Of a stretch of DNA of 64,000 nucleotides, positions 1-8,917 are shown piece after piece. The stretch spans positions 113,349 to 177,348 of the forward strand of contig SSGH01000001.1 of NCBI GenBank assembly GCA_008015835.1. Direction: 5' to 3'. The position numbers were made by a program, and so were the translations under genes. This DNA comes from Lysobacter sp. (GTDB taxonomy: Bacteria > Pseudomonadota > Gammaproteobacteria > Xanthomonadales > Xanthomonadaceae). The number at the start of each line of letters is the position of its first letter. Within the stretch, counting starts at the first letter, position 1. The notes beneath the pieces are model-generated. The model was not told where the DNA came from. It saw only the letters and a program-made list of their open reading frames with translations, and did not search any database.

Positions 1-201
1 GCCTGAATACGTTTACAGCGCGAATGCTGCATCGCAGCGTCGCGCCTACCATGCGGGACGCTCGACGCGCATGGCGGCGAGCGTCCCTCGTCGATCGCCG
101 CACCGTTCCGTCCCGCCGCCGCGCACCGCGGAGTCGATCGGCGCCGCGACGCGGAAAACGCCGTCGCGCGGCGTTGTTCGGTCACTCGCTAAGGATCCGT
201 C
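1..201. other. Leader upstream of the MFS transporter, no gene seen
   Basis: No coding region can be supported here. The stretch precedes the transporter start at 202 and should hold its promoter and any operator, but I see no convincing -35/-10 pair. A purine-rich ribosome binding site (AAGGAT, 191-196) lies just before the start codon. Confidence 0.4.
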
Positions 202-1713
202 ATGACGCCCACACCGTCGCCGCAAAAACCGCTGCTGTCGTTCTGGCAAATCTGGAACATGTGCTTCGGCTTTCTGGGCATCCAATTCGGCTTCGCCCTG
301 CAGAACGCCAACGTCAGCCGCATTTTCCAAACCCTCGGCGCGGAGATGGATTCGCTGCCGGGCTTGTGGATCGCCGCGCCGCTGACCGGGCTGATCGTGC
401 AGCCGATCATCGGGTATTTCTCCGACCGCACCTGGACCGGACTCGGTCGTCGTCGGCCGTACTTCTTGGTCGGCGCGATTCTGTCGTCGATCGCATTGAT
501 CTTCATGCCGCATTCCTCGGCGCTGTGGATCGCCGCGGGGCTGCTGTGGGTGCTGGACGCCTCGATCAATATCTCGATGGAGCCGTTCCGCGCCTTCGTC
601 GGCGACCAACTGCCGGTGGCGCAACGCGCGAAGGGTTACGCGATGCAGAGCTTCTTCATCGGCGTGGGCTCGGTGATCGCCAGCATGCTGCCGTGGATGC
701 TGGAGAAATGGGGCGTGCCGAACACCGCCGCGCCCGGCGAAGTGCCCGACACCGTGCGCTACGCGTTCTACGCCGGCGCGGGCGCGCTGCTCGGCGCGAT
801 TCTGTGGACGGTGCTGAGCACCCGCGAATATCCGCCGGAAACGCTGAAAGCCTACGACGAAGCCGCGGCGTTGGATCGCCCGCCGCTGGACCTCACCCGC
901 ACCACGCGGTTCGGCACGCTGTGGTTGTTTCTGGGCATCGCCGCGATCGCCGCGGTGGCGTGGCAGGGCCTGCCGCGCGAGCTGTATCTGCTCGGCGCGC
1001 TGCTCGGCGCGTACGGGTTGATTCTGCTGCTGTTGACGGTGGTCGGCCGCGATAACGGTTTCGCCGAAGTGATGATCGACATCTACGCGATGCCGGAGAC
1101 CATGCGCAAACTCGCGGTGGTGCAGTTCTTCTCGTGGTTCGCACTGTTCGCGATGTGGATCTACACCACCGCCACGGTCACGTCGGTCTATTACGGCAGC
1201 AGCGACGCCTCATCGGCCGCCTACAACACCGGCGCGAACTGGGTGGGCGTGCTGTTCGCCGCGTACAACGGCTTCGCCGCGCTGGCGGCGATCGCGATCC
1301 CGTTCATGGCGCGCCGCCTCGGCCTGCGCAAGAGCCATTTGCTCAACCTCGCGCTCGGCGGCATCGGGCTGGCCTCGATTCCGTTCATGCCGAACGAGGA
1401 CTGGCTGATGGTGTCGATGATCGGGATTGGCTTCGCCTGGGCCTCGATTCTGTCGCTGCCTTACGCGCTGCTCTCCGACAGCCTGCCGGCGCAAAAGATG
1501 GGCGTGTACATGGGTATCTTCAATTTCTTCATCGTCATCCCGCAGTTGGTGGCGGTGGCGACGCTCGGCTTCCTGCTCAAGGGCGTGTTCGGCGACGACC
1601 CGGCCAAGATTCTGATTCTGGGCGGCGTCAGCATGGCGGTCGCGGGGCTGCTGGTGCTGCGCGTACGCGAACCGAACGCGCACGCCGCGCCGGTCGCGAA
1701 CGCGGGGCACTGA
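202..1713 (+). CDS. MFS sugar transporter, SLC45/GPH-like
   Basis: A 503-residue inner-membrane permease of the major facilitator superfamily, with about 12 hydrophobic segments spread over its whole length. The cytoplasmic loop after the second helix reads SDRTWTGLGRRRPY (residues 74-87). This GRRRP signature is typical of the sucrose/maltose transporters of plants (SUT), animals (SLC45) and Xanthomonas/Caulobacter-type bacteria. The likely job is proton-coupled uptake of a disaccharide or glucoside; the exact sugar cannot be read from sequence. The start is set by an AAGGAT ribosome binding site 5 nt upstream. It faces the converging desaturase gene across a hairpin. The LacI regulator at 3946-4983 could control it, but two unrelated genes lie between them, so that link is only a guess. 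Confidence 0.85.
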   Translation: MTPTPSPQKPLLSFWQIWNMCFGFLGIQFGFALQNANVSRIFQTLGAEMDSLPGLWIAAPLTGLIVQPIIGYFSDRTWTGLGRRRPYFLVGAILSSIALIFMPHSSALWIAAGLLWVLDASINISMEPFRAFVGDQLPVAQRAKGYAMQSFFIGVGSVIASMLPWMLEKWGVPNTAAPGEVPDTVRYAFYAGAGALLGAILWTVLSTREYPPETLKAYDEAAALDRPPLDLTRTTRFGTLWLFLGIAAIAAVAWQGLPRELYLLGALLGAYGLILLLLTVVGRDNGFAEVMIDIYAMPETMRKLAVVQFFSWFALFAMWIYTTATVTSVYYGSSDASSAAYNTGANWVGVLFAAYNGFAALAAIAIPFMARRLGLRKSHLLNLALGGIGLASIPFMPNEDWLMVSMIGIGFAWASILSLPYALLSDSLPAQKMGVYMGIFNFFIVIPQLVAVATLGFLLKGVFGDDPAKILILGGVSMAVAGLLVLRVREPNAHAAPVANAGH

Positions 1714-1785
1714 GCCCGTTCGTTCGACATATCGCGCCTGATCCTCGCACTGACTCTGCTCGTTCGACAGATCGTGCGCGACGCT

Positions 1786-1814
1786 CCTCCCCTTGCGCGC
1801 AGCGCAGGGGGAGG
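1786..1814. terminator. Strong intergenic hairpin between convergent genes
   Basis: The left arm CCTCCCCTTGCGC (1786-1798) pairs with GCGCAGGGGGAGG (1802-1814) across a 3-nt loop, with a single G-U wobble. It sits between the convergent MFS and desaturase genes and can work as a bidirectional terminator. There is no T-run, so it may instead be one of the dispersed C-rich/G-rich hairpins common between genes in Xanthomonadaceae. Confidence 0.55.
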
Positions 1815-1874
1815 CCGGGCGGGGGTCGAAAAGCGCGCGTCCGGCCCTATCCGAACGCACGCATACGATGCGTC

Positions 1875-3107
1875 TCAGTGACTCATCGCCACCGGATTCG
1901 GCGGCTCGTAGCCCACCGGGCCGAACAGAATCTTCGGCCAATGCCGCAGCGCGTTGCGGCGTAGCTCCGCACCCATGCGCACGTACGGCAACAGCAGATA
2001 ACGCAGCGGATTGACGCAGGCGTCGGCGTGCGGATCGAACAGACCCGACGCGGGAATCGCATCCTCCGGTTCGACGTAGGTGCCGAACAACCGATCCCAC
2101 ACCGTCAAGCGCGCGCCGAAATTGCAGCCGGTGCCTTTCGGCCCGTGCGTGTCGCGCGAATGGTGCACGAAATGCACGCCGACGGTGACGAAAACCTTGC
2201 GCAGCGCCTTCAACGCGCGCGACTTGGATTCCAGCCAATACATGAAGGTCGAATGCGACGGGTCGGTCCAGGTGTCGGCGATCATCAGCACCAGCAGGAC
2301 GATGCCGGCGCCGGCGATGTCGGTGGTGAACAACTTCGACAGCAGCGGCAGCAGCAGCAGCGATAACCCGCCCGCGGCCTGCAGCAGCAGCAACGGCGGC
2401 TCGATCGCGCAGGTCAACTGCGTGAGGTTGCGATTGCGATGATGGTAGATGTGGCCCAGATTCCAGAAAAACCGGTTGCCGTGGAAGAAGCGATGCGACC
2501 AGTAGAAGCAGAAATCGCCGATCAACGCCGCGACGATCAGCGCGAGCGCGCCGTTGAGATCGATCAACGTCGGCACTTGCGCCAACAGTCGGTCGTAGTG
2601 CGTCAGCAGCGCGCGCAGGCCGTCGTTCGCCAGCACGAAAACGCCGGAGAAAATGAAGAACGCGTTGACCAGACTGACGTTGATCATCGACTCCCAGTCG
2701 AACGGGCGGCCGACGATCCGCCGGTACGTCGCCATATCGAGCAAGCCGATCGCGACCACGAAAGCCGCCCGCGCCAGCGCGATGCCGACCAACCACGTCG
2801 CGAACGAATCGGACACCTTCGACAGCGAAAGATCGCCGACCATGTAGAAAATCCGCACCGATTCGACTTGCAGCAACGAGGCGGTATCGGTGACCACCGT
2901 TTGCGGCAGCAGCCACAAAGCGACGCCGCCGAGCGCGCAGACGATCAGGGCGATGCGCTGCCAGCCGCGCCGGGCGAAGGCGATGTCGCGGCGCCAGAGC
3001 GCGGCCGCGATGCGGAAGACGGGATTCCCGTGACGGGGGAAGGGTTCGATGCCGATGCCCAGACTTCCCAGTCCTGGGGCGGCGGATGCGGCGGCGGTGT
3101 CGGTCAT
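1875..3107 (-). CDS. Sterol desaturase / fatty acid hydroxylase family membrane protein
   Basis: A 410-residue integral membrane protein of the non-haem di-iron fatty acid hydroxylase superfamily. The three histidine clusters that bind the di-iron centre are all present: HRFFH (residues 205-209), HIYHH (219-223) and HFVHH (312-316). Several hydrophobic helices precede and separate them. The family hydroxylates or desaturates lipids such as sterols, carotenoids and fatty acids; the substrate here is unknown. I chose the start at 3107 (protein begins MTDTAAAS) because CAGGAGAG lies just upstream. A longer reading frame to 3176 begins in a poorly conserved, arginine-rich stretch. The gene stands alone, divergent from the DUF1993 gene. 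Confidence 0.8.
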   Translation of the reverse strand: MTDTAAASAAPGLGSLGIGIEPFPRHGNPVFRIAAALWRRDIAFARRGWQRIALIVCALGGVALWLLPQTVVTDTASLLQVESVRIFYMVGDLSLSKVSDSFATWLVGIALARAAFVVAIGLLDMATYRRIVGRPFDWESMINVSLVNAFFIFSGVFVLANDGLRALLTHYDRLLAQVPTLIDLNGALALIVAALIGDFCFYWSHRFFHGNRFFWNLGHIYHHRNRNLTQLTCAIEPPLLLLQAAGGLSLLLLPLLSKLFTTDIAGAGIVLLVLMIADTWTDPSHSTFMYWLESKSRALKALRKVFVTVGVHFVHHSRDTHGPKGTGCNFGARLTVWDRLFGTYVEPEDAIPASGLFDPHADACVNPLRYLLLPYVRMGAELRRNALRHWPKILFGPVGYEPPNPVAMSH

Positions 3108-3316
3108 GACGTCTCTCCTGTAGAACGGACGGCTCCTGGTGGGGGTGCGCGCAGAGCGTTTGCTGCACTGCAACACAGCCCGACTCTAACCGCCGACTTC
3201 GTCGATTTCGTTCTTGGCGCGCGCTGAAAACGTGTTCATCCGCGTTGAATAGGAATTCACCGCGCACCCACTTCGCGCCGCGTCTTTCCGTCATCGCAAC
3301 CGGCTAAGATCGCGCG

Positions 3317-3898
3317 ATGTCCGATCGCACCGACGCGCACGCGCCCATCGACGAACCGGTCGCCGCGTCCGCCGCAGCGCCGATGCTGTACCGCGCGTCG
3401 GTGGTCGTCTTTCTGCGATCGCTGGATCGCTTATCCACGCTGCTAGCGCGCGCGCACGACGCGCGTCGCGCCGATCCCGCGGGCATCGCCGCATTGCTCG
3501 ACGCGCGGTTGGCGCCGGACATGCTGCCGCTGAAGACGCAGGCGGAGATCGTCTGCAATTTCGCGCTGCGGGCGGCCTTCCCACTGGCCGGCGAGGCGGT
3601 GCCGAGCTACGGCGAATTTCCCGGCGACAGCGACGGTTTGCGCGCGCGGATCGCGCGCGCCCGCGCGCTGCTCGACGGTTTGGCGCCCGCACGTTTCGAG
3701 GACGCGGCCGGGCGCACGATCCGCGACCGCGCGGGCGAAGCCCAGGTCGTCTTGCCGGCGGAGCGGTTCCTGTTCGAATACGCGCTGCCGAATCTACTGT
3801 TCCATCTGTCGATGATCTACGCGATCCTGCGCGCGCAGGGCGTCGTTTTAGGAAAAGCGGATTTCGACGGTTTTCACCGCTACGGCGCGGGGCCGTAG
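3317..3898 (+). CDS. DUF1993 domain-containing protein (DinB/YfiT-like fold)
   Basis: A 193-residue soluble protein that matches the DUF1993 family in length and layout. The core runs from LYRASVVVFLRSLDRLSTLLARA near the N-terminus to the C-terminal FLFEYALPNLLFHLSMIYAILRAQGV, which ends in the family's typical F-H-x(3)-YAILR pattern. Members are predicted four-helix bundles related to DinB; no reaction is established. It is a single gene on the plus strand, divergent from the desaturase across about 210 nt, with a weak ribosome binding site. It converges on the LacI gene, whose stop lies 48 nt further on. Confidence 0.75.
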   Translation: MSDRTDAHAPIDEPVAASAAAPMLYRASVVVFLRSLDRLSTLLARAHDARRADPAGIAALLDARLAPDMLPLKTQAEIVCNFALRAAFPLAGEAVPSYGEFPGDSDGLRARIARARALLDGLAPARFEDAAGRTIRDRAGEAQVVLPAERFLFEYALPNLLFHLSMIYAILRAQGVVLGKADFDGFHRYGAGP

Positions 3899-3945
3899 CG
3901 CGCGGGCCAACGCACGAGCCTCGGCCACCGAGGCCGTGGATTCGC

Positions 3946-4983
3946 TCACGCGCCGACGGGCGTGGAGCGTCGCACGATCAGCTTCGCGGGCAGCATCGCG
4001 CTTTCGGCGTGCTGGCCGTTGACCAGCTTGAGCAAGGTTTCCACCAACTGCTCGCCCGCGTGCGAGGTGTCTTGGAACACGGTGGTCAGCGGCGGGTTGC
4101 AGAAACGCGCCATCGCGATGTCGTCGAACCCGACCACGGCCACGTCCTCGGGCACGCGCAGACCGTGTTCGAGCAGCGCGCGCAGCGCGCCGATCGCGAT
4201 CAGATCGCTGGCGGCGAACACCGCATCGAACAACACGCCGCGGCCGAGCAGCGCTTTCGCCGCTTCGTAACCTTCCTCTTCCGAACTCAGCGCATCGACC
4301 TGCAGCGACGGATCCTCCGCGATGCCGGCTTCGCGCAGCACCTGCTCGCAGCCGCGGTAGCGCGCGTGGAATTCCGGATAATGGCTGGACGCATCGCCGA
4401 GGAAGGCGATGCTGCGGCGCCCCAACGCCAGCAGGTGCTCGCCGACCATGCGCCCGCCCGCGACGTTGTCGCAGCCGATCGACACCCCGGGCTGATCGGG
4501 CAGCACCGCGCCCCAGCGCACGAAATGCGTGCCTTGTTCGACCAAACGTTCGAGCTTCGGCCGGTAATCGATGTAATCGCCGTAGCCGAGCAGGATCAGG
4601 CCGTCGGCCTTCATGCTGTCCTCGTAATCGGCGTGCCAATCGTCGGAAAGCTGCTGGAAGGACACCAGCAAGTCGTAGCCGTGACGCGCGCAGGCGCGGG
4701 TGATCGAACCCAGCATCGCCAAGAAGAACGGATTGATGTTCGACTCGTCCGCGGTCGGGTCTTCGAACAACAGCAGCGCCAACGTGCCGGCGCGCTGCGT
4801 GCGCAGGCTGGACGCGCGGCGGTCCACCTTGTAGTTCAGCTCCTTCACCGCGTCCATGACGCGCTTGCGGGTCTCGGCGTTGACCAGCGGACTGCCGCGC
4901 AGCACCCGCGACACCGTCGCCTGCGAAACGCCGGCGCGGTGCGCGATATCGACCGAAGTGGCTTTGGTTTTGCGCTGGCGCAT
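3946..4983 (-). CDS. LacI family transcriptional regulator
   Basis: A 345-residue repressor-type regulator. The N-terminal helix-turn-helix (VDIAHRAGVSQATVSRVLRG, about residues 10-29) and hinge (RRASSLRTQRAGTLALLLF) are followed by a periplasmic-binding-protein-like effector domain with the usual SDLIAIGALRAL and VVGFDDIAMARF segments. The reading frame is open to 5139, but only the start at 4983 puts the DNA-binding domain at the N-terminus as in all LacI relatives. There is no strong Shine-Dalgarno sequence, so the start is somewhat uncertain. LacI proteins of this group usually sense sugars. The divergent neighbour is the NAD salvage operon, so it may be autoregulated from the shared 170-nt region or may act on the sugar transporter. 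Confidence 0.85.
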   Translation of the reverse strand: MRQRKTKATSVDIAHRAGVSQATVSRVLRGSPLVNAETRKRVMDAVKELNYKVDRRASSLRTQRAGTLALLLFEDPTADESNINPFFLAMLGSITRACARHGYDLLVSFQQLSDDWHADYEDSMKADGLILLGYGDYIDYRPKLERLVEQGTHFVRWGAVLPDQPGVSIGCDNVAGGRMVGEHLLALGRRSIAFLGDASSHYPEFHARYRGCEQVLREAGIAEDPSLQVDALSSEEEGYEAAKALLGRGVLFDAVFAASDLIAIGALRALLEHGLRVPEDVAVVGFDDIAMARFCNPPLTTVFQDTSHAGEQLVETLLKLVNGQHAESAMLPAKLIVRRSTPVGA

Positions 4984-5004
4984 GGGGGAAGCCGAGGCGA
5001 ATCG

Positions 5005-5023
5005 AGGTTCAAGTGTAGAACCT
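5005..5023. promoter_or_regulatory. Inverted repeat, possible operator upstream of the LacI gene
   Basis: AGGTTC-N7-GAACCT is a perfect 6-bp inverted repeat 22-40 nt upstream of the LacI start, in the divergent control region. It is symmetric, as a dimeric regulator site should be, but it is not a classical LacI operator. I cannot say which protein binds it. Confidence 0.3.
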
Positions 5024-5064
5024 TCGGCGTTCCCCTGCATGCGGGCGCAACGGCATGCGTCCGC

Positions 5065-5092
5065 TTGACTCCGGACCCCATCGGCGTAGCAT
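5065..5092 (+). promoter_or_regulatory. Candidate sigma-70 promoter of the NAD salvage operon
   Basis: TTGACT (5065-5070, 5 of 6 to the -35 consensus) is separated by 16 nt from TAGCAT (5087-5092, 4 of 6 to the -10 consensus). Transcription would begin about 55 nt before the nadM start codon. Confidence 0.4.
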
Positions 5093-5153
5093 TCGCAGCA
5101 AGCCTCAGGACAGACCCGGGGCGAGTATCCGACCACCACCGTGAGGGAGCCTC

Positions 5154-6269
5154 ATGGAACACGCAGTCCCCGCCGCAGCCTCTGCGGCCAATGCCGCCAC
5201 AGCATCGTCGTCCGCTCGCGATGCGTTCGACTATCTGGTTTTCATCGGGCGTTTCGAGCCCTTCCATCACGGCCACGCCGCCGTCGCCCGCCACGCGCTG
5301 AGCCGGGCCAGGAAACTCATTTTCCTCGTCGGCTCCGCCGATACGCCGCGCACCATCAAGAACCCGTGGACCGTCGCCGAACGCGCGGTGATGATCCAAA
5401 GCGCGCTCGCCGAACACGCCGACCGCCTGCTGATTCGCCCGCTGCGCGATCATCTGTACAACGAAAGTCAGTGGATCGCCGCGGTGCAGCGCGCGGTCGC
5501 CGATGCCATCAAATCCGACGGCGGCGATGCGGCCGCGAAGGTCGGGTTGATCGGTCAGGACAAAGACGCGTCCAGCTATTACCTGCGCGAATTCCCGCAG
5601 TGGCCGCTGGTGGACGTACGCCACACCGAAGCGCTGTCGGCCACGGAATTGCGGCGCTATTTGTTCGAAGCCAACAAGCTCGACAGCCACGGCGGCTTGA
5701 TGCTGATCCGCGCCAACGTGCCGACGCCGGTGTTCGATATGCTCGACGCCTTCCGCAAGAATTCGCCGGCGTTCGCGCAGTTGGTGGCGGAATATCAGTT
5801 CATCGAGAAATACCGGGCAGCCTGGGCCGATGCGCCCTACGCGCCGACCTTCGTCACCACCGACGCGGTGGTGGTGCATTCCGGACACGTGCTGCTGGTG
5901 CGTCGCCGCGCCGAACCCGGCAAAGGCTTGTGGGCGCTGCCCGGCGGCTTCGTCGCGCAGAACGAAGGCCTGTTCGAATCTTGCGTGCGCGAGCTGCGCG
6001 AAGAAACGCGGCTGAAAATTCCCGAGCGCGTGCTGAAAGGTTCGCTCAAGCATCAGCACGTGTTCGATCATCCGGACCGCAGCCTGCGCGGGCGCACCAT
6101 CACCCACGCCTACCATTTCGATTTCCCCATCGGCGAACTGCCCGAGGTGCGTGGCGGCGACGACGCCGACAAAGCGCGCTGGATTCCGGTCAGCGAAGCG
6201 CTGGAGATGGGCCCGCAGTTGTACGAGGACCATCTGCATATCCTCGAGTTTTTCCTCGGCCGAGGTTGA
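5154..6269 (+). CDS. nadM: Bifunctional nicotinamide-nucleotide adenylyltransferase / Nudix hydrolase
   Basis: A 371-residue cytosolic fusion enzyme. The N-terminal half is a NadM-type nucleotidyltransferase with the ATP-binding motif GRFEPFHHGH (HxGH at 38-41). It joins NMN and ATP to make NAD. The C-terminal half is a Nudix hydrolase (box at about 265-287), which in characterised NadM-Nudix proteins acts on ADP-ribose-type substrates. The box fits G-x5-E-x7-RE-U-x-EE-x-G-U except that Arg286 replaces the usual glycine. The start is supported by GAGGGA 6 nt upstream. It heads a plus-strand operon, and the next gene supplies its substrate NMN. Confidence in the family is high; Nudix substrate and activity are open. 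Confidence 0.9.
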   Translation: MEHAVPAAASAANAATASSSARDAFDYLVFIGRFEPFHHGHAAVARHALSRARKLIFLVGSADTPRTIKNPWTVAERAVMIQSALAEHADRLLIRPLRDHLYNESQWIAAVQRAVADAIKSDGGDAAAKVGLIGQDKDASSYYLREFPQWPLVDVRHTEALSATELRRYLFEANKLDSHGGLMLIRANVPTPVFDMLDAFRKNSPAFAQLVAEYQFIEKYRAAWADAPYAPTFVTTDAVVVHSGHVLLVRRRAEPGKGLWALPGGFVAQNEGLFESCVRELREETRLKIPERVLKGSLKHQHVFDHPDRSLRGRTITHAYHFDFPIGELPEVRGGDDADKARWIPVSEALEMGPQLYEDHLHILEFFLGRG

Positions 6270-6346
6270 TGCGAGTCGACCGCAACGATTCTTTCCCCGC
6301 CGCCGGATAGACCGGCGGCTTCACCCGACGCGAAGGAGCTTCCGTC

Positions 6347-7786
6347 ATGTCCACCCGTAACACGCTGTCTCTCGACAATCTTCTGCTCAACACCGATAGC
6401 TATAAGGCCAGCCACTGGCTGCAATATCCGCCCGGTACCGACGCCACATTCTTCTATGTCGAATCGCGCGGCGGCGTGTACGACCGCACGGTGTTCTTCG
6501 GCCTGCAAGCCATCCTCAAGCAATATCTGAGCACGCCGATCACGCACGCCGATATCGACGAGGCGAAAGAACTCTACGCCGCGCACGGCGAGCCGTTCAA
6601 CGAAGCGGGTTGGCGCGACATCGTCGACCGATTGGGCGGCCATCTGCCGGTGCGCATCCGCGCGGTGCCCGAGGGCACGGTGGTGCCGACGCATCAAGCC
6701 TTGGTGACGATCGAATCGACCGATGCGAATGCGTATTGGGTGCCGTCGTATCTGGAAACGATGCTGCTGCGCCTGTGGTACCCGGTGACGGTGGCGACGA
6801 TCAGTTGGCACGCGAAACAAACGATTCGTCAGTTCCTCGAACGCACCAGCGACGATCCGGCGGGGCAACTGCCGTTCAAGCTGCACGACTTCGGCGCACG
6901 CGGCGTGTCCAGCGCAGAATCCGCCGCGATCGGCGGTTGCGCGCATCTGGTGAATTTCATGGGCACCGACACGGTGTCGGGTTTGCTCGCCGCGAAGGCC
7001 TATTACCACGCGCCGATGGCGGGTTTCTCGATCCCCGCCGCCGAGCACAGCACGATCACCAGTTGGGGCCGCGAGCGCGAAGTCGAGGCGTATCGCAATA
7101 TGCTGAAACAGTTCGCGAAACCCGGCGCGATCGTCGCCGTGGTCTCCGACAGCTACGACATCTACCACGCCATCCGCGAACACTGGGGCACGACGCTAAA
7201 GGACGAGGTGATCGCTTCCGGCGCGACGGTGGTGATTCGCCCGGATTCCGGCGACCCGGTGGCGGTGGTGCATCAGTGCATGGAGCTGCTCGACGAAGCC
7301 TTCGGCCACACGATCAACGGCAAGGGCTACAAAGTGTTGAATCATGTGCGCGTAATCCAGGGCGACGGCATCAATCCGACCAGTATCCGCGCGATTCTCG
7401 AACGCATCACCAGCGCCGGTTACGCCACCGACAATATCGCCTTCGGTATGGGCGGCGCATTGCTGCAGCAGCTCAATCGCGACACCCAGAAATTCGCGCT
7501 GAAATGCTCGGCGGCGCGCGTCGACGGCCGTTGGATCGACGTCTACAAAGACCCGGTGACCGACAAGGGCAAGCAAAGCAAGCGCGGACGCATGACATTG
7601 CTGGCGCATCGCGAATACGGCAGCTTCAAGACCGTGCCGGTGCCGCCCGAAGCCGCGTCGTTGGCCGATGTCGAGAAGCCGCTGGGCTTCGACGATGCGA
7701 TGACGACGGTGTGGGAAAACGGACGGCTGCTGCAGGATTGGACGTTCGAGGCGATCCGCGCCCGCGCCGACGCCGCGAGGCTCTGA
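6347..7786 (+). CDS. nadV: Nicotinamide phosphoribosyltransferase
   Basis: A 479-residue NAMPT/NadV enzyme that condenses nicotinamide with phosphoribosyl pyrophosphate to give NMN. Hallmarks of the NAMPT clade are present: LLNTDSYKASHW near the N-terminus, HDFGARGVSS (counterparts of human Phe193 and Arg196), AEHSTITSWG (counterpart of His247) and VIRPDSGDP (Arg311/Asp313 region). Length equals that of NAMPT rather than the shorter nicotinate enzymes. A GAAGGAGCT ribosome binding site lies 5 nt before the start. With the preceding NadM it forms a two-step nicotinamide to NMN to NAD route that bypasses deamidation. It is followed after 3 nt by the radical SAM gene, so the two are almost certainly co-translated. 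Confidence 0.93.
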   Translation: MSTRNTLSLDNLLLNTDSYKASHWLQYPPGTDATFFYVESRGGVYDRTVFFGLQAILKQYLSTPITHADIDEAKELYAAHGEPFNEAGWRDIVDRLGGHLPVRIRAVPEGTVVPTHQALVTIESTDANAYWVPSYLETMLLRLWYPVTVATISWHAKQTIRQFLERTSDDPAGQLPFKLHDFGARGVSSAESAAIGGCAHLVNFMGTDTVSGLLAAKAYYHAPMAGFSIPAAEHSTITSWGREREVEAYRNMLKQFAKPGAIVAVVSDSYDIYHAIREHWGTTLKDEVIASGATVVIRPDSGDPVAVVHQCMELLDEAFGHTINGKGYKVLNHVRVIQGDGINPTSIRAILERITSAGYATDNIAFGMGGALLQQLNRDTQKFALKCSAARVDGRWIDVYKDPVTDKGKQSKRGRMTLLAHREYGSFKTVPVPPEAASLADVEKPLGFDDAMTTVWENGRLLQDWTFEAIRARADAARL

Positions 7787-7789
7787 GCG

Positions 7790-8917
7790 ATGGACATGCC
7801 GGTCGCGTTTCGACGGTCGGCCGAGACGAACGCCGACGCGTCCTGCGTTCCCGCTGCGCTGTGGGCGCACCTGCGCGGCGCAGCGCTTACGTTGCTGCGT
7901 CGCGCGCCGCCGGCCGACGATCCGTCGCGTTGGGTGTCGCATCGCATCGGCGCGCGCACGTTTCGCGTCGCGCAGCCGATCACGTTCACGCCGTACGCCG
8001 CCGCGCGGCCGTGTTCGGCGCGCTGCCGGTTCTGTTCGGAAACGCTGCGCCCGCACGACGGCGGGCGGGCCGCCAGCGCGCTGCGGCCGCAGCGCGATTA
8101 TTTCGAAGCCTTGCGCGGCGCGCTGGCGCAACTGCGCGGCTTGCCGCTGTCGTATTCGCTGTCGGGCTTGGAAACCACCGACGATGCGGCTTGGTGCCGC
8201 GCGATGCTGGCGACGCTCGACGCCGCCGCGCGCGATGGCGTGCCGGTCGCCGAACGCGTGCTTTACAGCAACGGCGCGGGGTTCGCGCAGGCGAGCGGCG
8301 AGGCCTTGCTCGACGCCTTCGCCACGTTCGGGCTGTCGTGGGTGGAGCTGTCGCGGCATCACCCGGACGAGCGCGCCAACGACGCGATCATGCGTTTTCG
8401 CGACGGCGAACCGATCGCGGAGAACGTCGCCTTCGAACGCGTCGCGCGCGAATTATCCGCGCGGCAACCGCTGCGGCTGGTGTGCATCGTGCAGCGCGGC
8501 GGCATCTGCGATGCGCGCGGCGTCGAAGACTACATCGCGTGGGCACGTCGACTCGGCGCGGGCACCGTGATCTTCCGCGAGTTCTCGCGTTTGGGCGACG
8601 GCTATCGCGAGACCGGCAGTCGTCGTTATATCGACGCGGCGCGCGTGGCGATCGACGATCTGATCGCCGATTGCGCGGCGATACCGTCGTGGTCGGCATG
8701 GACGCCGATCGCCGTGACCGACGGCTATTACTTCTGGAACCTGCGCATGCGCCATCCCGACGGCATCGAGGTCGTCTTCGAATCGTCCGATTACACCGCG
8801 ATGCATCGTCGCCATGCCTCGGGCGATCTCTACAAACTGGTGTTTCACGCGAACGGACGGCTCTGCGCGGGCTGGTCGCCGGATCGCGACGTGGTGTGGA
8901 GCGCGGACGATGCGTGA
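7790..8917 (+). CDS. Radical SAM protein of unknown function
   Basis: A 375-residue protein with the radical S-adenosylmethionine cluster motif PCSARCRFC (Cys75, Cys79, Cys82; CxxxCxxC) in a barrel-like region. The segments SYSLSGLETTDD and ERVLYSNGAGF fit the strands that bind SAM in MoaA-like enzymes. No extra C-terminal cysteine cluster typical of SPASM or Twitch domains is seen. It should carry one 4Fe-4S cluster and start radical chemistry with SAM; the substrate is unknown. It starts 3 nt after nadV, and its last 8 nt overlap the methyltransferase-nucleotidyltransferase gene. A role on NAD-, nucleotide- or nucleic-acid-related molecules is a context inference only. Confidence 0.8.
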   Translation: MDMPVAFRRSAETNADASCVPAALWAHLRGAALTLLRRAPPADDPSRWVSHRIGARTFRVAQPITFTPYAAARPCSARCRFCSETLRPHDGGRAASALRPQRDYFEALRGALAQLRGLPLSYSLSGLETTDDAAWCRAMLATLDAAARDGVPVAERVLYSNGAGFAQASGEALLDAFATFGLSWVELSRHHPDERANDAIMRFRDGEPIAENVAFERVARELSARQPLRLVCIVQRGGICDARGVEDYIAWARRLGAGTVIFREFSRLGDGYRETGSRRYIDAARVAIDDLIADCAAIPSWSAWTPIAVTDGYYFWNLRMRHPDGIEVVFESSDYTAMHRRHASGDLYKLVFHANGRLCAGWSPDRDVVWSADDA

